Assembly: GCA_964509205.1 (NCBI GenBank)
Contig: CAZDVW010000002.1
Span: 1 to 64,000, forward strand
Source of the DNA: Duodenibacillus sp964509205
Lineage (GTDB): Bacteria > Pseudomonadota > Gammaproteobacteria > Burkholderiales > Burkholderiaceae_F
DNA length: 64,000 nt
Direction of reading: 5' to 3'
The notes under the pieces are model-generated. The model did no database searches. It was not told the DNA's origin and worked only from the letters and a program-made list of their open reading frames with translations. Shown here piece after piece: positions 61,731 through 64,000 of the stretch (its first letter is position 1; each line of letters begins with the position of its first letter). The position numbers were made by a program, and so were the translations under genes.

Positions 61731-63353
61731 ATGACAAAATACATCTTCGTCACAGGCGGCGTGGTTTCCTCCTTGGGGAAGGGAATTACCGCTGCCTCTC
61801 TCGGCAGGCTTTTGAAAAGCCGCGGCTACAAAATTACCATTCAAAAGTTTGATCCCTACATCAACATCGATCCGGGCACCATGAACCCGTATCAGCACGG
61901 GGAAGTTTTTGTGACCGATGATGGTGCAGAAACCGATCTCGATCTCGGTCATTACGAGCGGTTCATCGACATTAATTTGAGCAAAAACTCCAACGTGACG
62001 ACCGGTAAGATCTACCAGTCAATCATTAACAAGGAACGGCGCGGTGACTACCTCGGGCGCACGGTGCAAGTCATTCCTCACGTTACAAACGAAATCAAGT
62101 CCCACGTTTATGAGGTCGGCAAACTGGAATCGGCCGATTTTGTGATCACTGAAATCGGAGGAACGGTCGGCGACATTGAAAGTCTGCCGTTTCTGGAGGC
62201 CATTCGTCAGGTCAAAAAAGACGTCGGCAAAGAAAACGTCCTTTACATTCACGTCACGCTGGTTCCTTATATTGCAGGAGCAGGGGAACTAAAAACCAAG
62301 CCCACACAACACTCCGTTAAGGAACTTCGCTCCATCGGCATCCAACCCGATATCATCGTCTGCCGTACGGAGCACCCGATTTCTGCCGGAATGCGGGAAA
62401 AAATGGCCATGTTCTGTGACGTTGAGCCCGAGGCCGTCATTGAGAACCTCACGGCTTCATCCATTTACGACGTCCCGGTCTTGATGGAGCAAGAGGGGCT
62501 CGATTCGATTGTTCTGAAAAAACTCGGTCTCGAAGACACCCCCAAAGACATGAGCGAGTGGCATGCCATGGTCGAACGCATCCACGCTCCGTACCAGAAA
62601 CGCGTTTGCGTTGCGGTCGTCGGCAAATACGTCGATCTGCAGGATGCCTACATTTCTATTACTGAGAGTCTTCGGCATGCCGCTGTTTTTGACAGAGCAG
62701 AATTGTCGATTAAGTGGGTAAACGCTGAAAAAATCGAGGCTCCCTCGGTTAACTTGGATGAGGTGTTTGCCGGCGTCAATGCCATTTTGGTTCCCGGAGG
62801 ATTCGGAAACCGCGGGGTTGAAGGCAAGATCCTTGCCGTGCGCTTTGCTCGGGAAAAGAAAATTCCGTTCCTTGGAATCTGTCTTGGCATGCAGTGCGCC
62901 GTCATCGAATTTGCACGCCACGTCGGAGAGATGCCCAATGCCAACAGCACGGAGTTCAGTGATGAAACGGCATACCCCGTGATTGCGCTCATGAATGAGC
63001 AAAGAGACATTACGGATCTGGGCGGAACCATGCGCCTGGGTCAATACCCGTGCATCATGCCGAAAGCGTCACTGGCGCACCGCGCCTACGGCGAGGATCA
63101 GATTTTCGAACGTCACCGTCACCGCTGGGAATTTAATAACCTATACAAGGAAAATTTACTCAGCAAAGGACTGCGCATCGGCGGAACGTCACCTGACGGG
63201 AAACTCATTGAAATCGTCGAACTCGATCCTGCTGTTCACCCCTGGTTTGTGGGCGTTCAGTTCCATCCGGAATTTAAATCCCGTCCGACGCGGCCGCACC
63301 CGCTGTTTCGCGACTTTATCGCTGCCGGAATTCGTCAGGCCTCTGGCGATTAA
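61731..63353 (+). CDS. pyrG: CTP synthase
   Basis: Aminates UTP to CTP using glutamine. The product has 540 residues. The synthetase domain begins KYIFVTGGVVSSLGKGI and has DPYINIDPGTMNPYQHGEVFV; the glutaminase domain has GICLGMQ with the nucleophilic Cys and VQFHPEFKSRP. The frame is open to 61671, but ATG 61731 gives the conserved N-terminus MTKYIFV. CTP is also the expected co-substrate of the AepX nucleotidyltransferase domain, although the genes are 22 kb apart. Confidence 0.95.
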   Translation: MTKYIFVTGGVVSSLGKGITAASLGRLLKSRGYKITIQKFDPYINIDPGTMNPYQHGEVFVTDDGAETDLDLGHYERFIDINLSKNSNVTTGKIYQSIINKERRGDYLGRTVQVIPHVTNEIKSHVYEVGKLESADFVITEIGGTVGDIESLPFLEAIRQVKKDVGKENVLYIHVTLVPYIAGAGELKTKPTQHSVKELRSIGIQPDIIVCRTEHPISAGMREKMAMFCDVEPEAVIENLTASSIYDVPVLMEQEGLDSIVLKKLGLEDTPKDMSEWHAMVERIHAPYQKRVCVAVVGKYVDLQDAYISITESLRHAAVFDRAELSIKWVNAEKIEAPSVNLDEVFAGVNAILVPGGFGNRGVEGKILAVRFAREKKIPFLGICLGMQCAVIEFARHVGEMPNANSTEFSDETAYPVIALMNEQRDITDLGGTMRLGQYPCIMPKASLAHRAYGEDQIFERHRHRWEFNNLYKENLLSKGLRIGGTSPDGKLIEIVELDPAVHPWFVGVQFHPEFKSRPTRPHPLFRDFIAAGIRQASGD

Positions 63354-63378
63354 GACTTGCTCTTTTTTCAGGCAGGAG

Positions 63379-64000
63379 CTAAACAATTCCTGCCTGACTG
63401 AGCGCCGGATAGAAAACGACGCCGCACTCGGCAAGAAATACCAAAGCGACCAAAAGGCATTCTCTTCGGTCTAGCGGCGCTCTCCCTTGCGTGAGCGGCA
63501 ACGTTTCGAGCCCGCGCGAAACCAACCCTTGCGCACTCAATTCGGACGTGTGCTCAATTTCTTCAACAAGTCTTGCCAGCAACAACTTCATCCGCCCCAT
63601 CCACGAGAGATTCGAGAGCCGAAGTTTTTCCGTGAGAAGAAAGAGGCGAATTGTCTTTGCAAAGCGCCTGAAGCCGGACATCATCAAAAGCAGCGCCAAG
63701 ACGCTGTCCGCTGCTTTTTCTCGAAAAAGGGGAAACGTCAGTAAGTAGCAGGCCCGAGTCAATCCGATCGGTGTTGTCTCTTTTCCTAAAAACGCGGTCA
63801 AGAGAAAAAGCGTCACGAGTTGAGAAAAAAGAGACCCTGCCTCAGAAAGACTTTCCCGGACGGTTCCGCTTCCTGCCAGAACAGAGGCCGCCAGAGAGAA
63901 AGCAGCCCAGAAAAGCGCCATACCTCCCCATGTTTTCAAAAAGGAGACAAATTCTCTCTTTCCGTACCGACAAGCAAAAAGGATCAATAGGGCAATCAGA
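63379..64000 (-). CDS. EcfT-like transmembrane protein of an ECF transporter, partial
   Basis: A hydrophobic protein whose 5' end lies beyond the right edge; the frame remains open to position 64000. It has several membrane segments (GGMALFWAAFSLAASVLAG, FSQLVTLFLLTAFLG, SVLALLLMMSGF), then a cytoplasmic coupling helix region with LSAQGLVSRGLETLP, which resembles the Ala-Arg-Gly coupling motif of EcfT/CbiQ/BioN. The T component couples ATPase energy to a vitamin-binding S component. The TAG stop at 63379-63381 lies between the arms of a 9-bp inverted repeat (63369-63377 and 63388-63396). Which vitamin is transported cannot be said from this part. Confidence 0.7.
   Translation of the reverse strand, partial: LIALLILFACRYGKREFVSFLKTWGGMALFWAAFSLAASVLAGSGTVRESLSEAGSLFSQLVTLFLLTAFLGKETTPIGLTRACYLLTFPLFREKAADSVLALLLMMSGFRRFAKTIRLFLLTEKLRLSNLSWMGRMKLLLARLVEEIEHTSELSAQGLVSRGLETLPLTQGRAPLDRRECLLVALVFLAECGVVFYPALSQAGIV

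Noticed and set aside
63369..63396. 9-bp inverted repeat with a T run before it, possible pyrG terminator
   Set aside because: The T run precedes the stem on the plus strand and becomes an A run after it on the minus strand, so it is not an intrinsic terminator in either direction.

Overview
The window reads as a chromosomal segment of a betaproteobacterium. A gut-associated Burkholderiales of the Sutterella/Parasutterella kind is my inference, not a computed assignment. The grounds are a proteobacterial housekeeping set (xseB-ispA-dxs, RNase E, glnD, map, mltG-tmk-holB), a TctBAC transporter with a Bug-type binding protein, and long type V autotransporters, one carrying an extended signal peptide region (ESPR). 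Gene density is high, and several starts are GTG or TTG behind good Shine-Dalgarno (SD) sequences (aroC, rne, mltG, glnD, carA, guaA).

Layout. 1-4.3 kb: the 3' part of tRNA-Gly, then an isoprenoid/cell-wall operon xseB-ispA-dxs-murB. 4.4-7.3 kb: a small unknown gene, aroC, and a two-gene operon made of an AbiEii-type nucleotidyltransferase toxin and an unrecognised partner. 7.4-15.4 kb: rne with a long leader, rluC plus a HAD phosphatase, a tail-to-tail RsmI-like/maf pair, yceD (without the usual rpmF) and a secreted class A acid phosphatase. 15.4-24.3 kb: a LysE exporter, the minus-strand run ygfZ-map-glnD, the divergent plus-strand run mltG-tmk-holB-panC, a 38-codon membrane peptide gene and tRNA-Ser(UGA). 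24.4-33.1 kb: a carboxymuconolactone decarboxylase-cupin fusion, tctBAC and carAB. 33.3-40.7 kb: a LacI regulator, a metabolite:H+ symporter and a GpdQ-like phosphodiesterase, then a three-gene 2-aminoethylphosphonate (AEP) pathway: transaminase, PEP mutase fused to a cytidylyltransferase, and phosphonopyruvate decarboxylase. 41-56 kb: four large autotransporter genes in a row. 56-64 kb: a long palindrome, a CCG-type Fe-S protein of foreign appearance, guaA, glutamine synthetase type III behind a terminator-like leader, pyrG and a partial EcfT-like gene.

The main novelty is surface variation. The first autotransporter gene has two tracts of exactly nine G, one on each side of its only good SD and start codon. 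Translation from that start is out of frame as sequenced and would come into frame with eight or eleven G in the second tract, so this looks like a phase-variable locus read in its OFF state. The second and third autotransporters are a tandem duplication with nearly identical barrels and strongly diverged passengers. An AEP pathway with built-in nucleotidyl activation lies directly upstream, so the 37-56 kb stretch looks like a surface-modification and adhesin region. Nitrogen and glutamine metabolism also recurs (glnD, carAB, guaA, GS-III, pyrG), and the GS-III leader hairpin is a second regulatory candidate.
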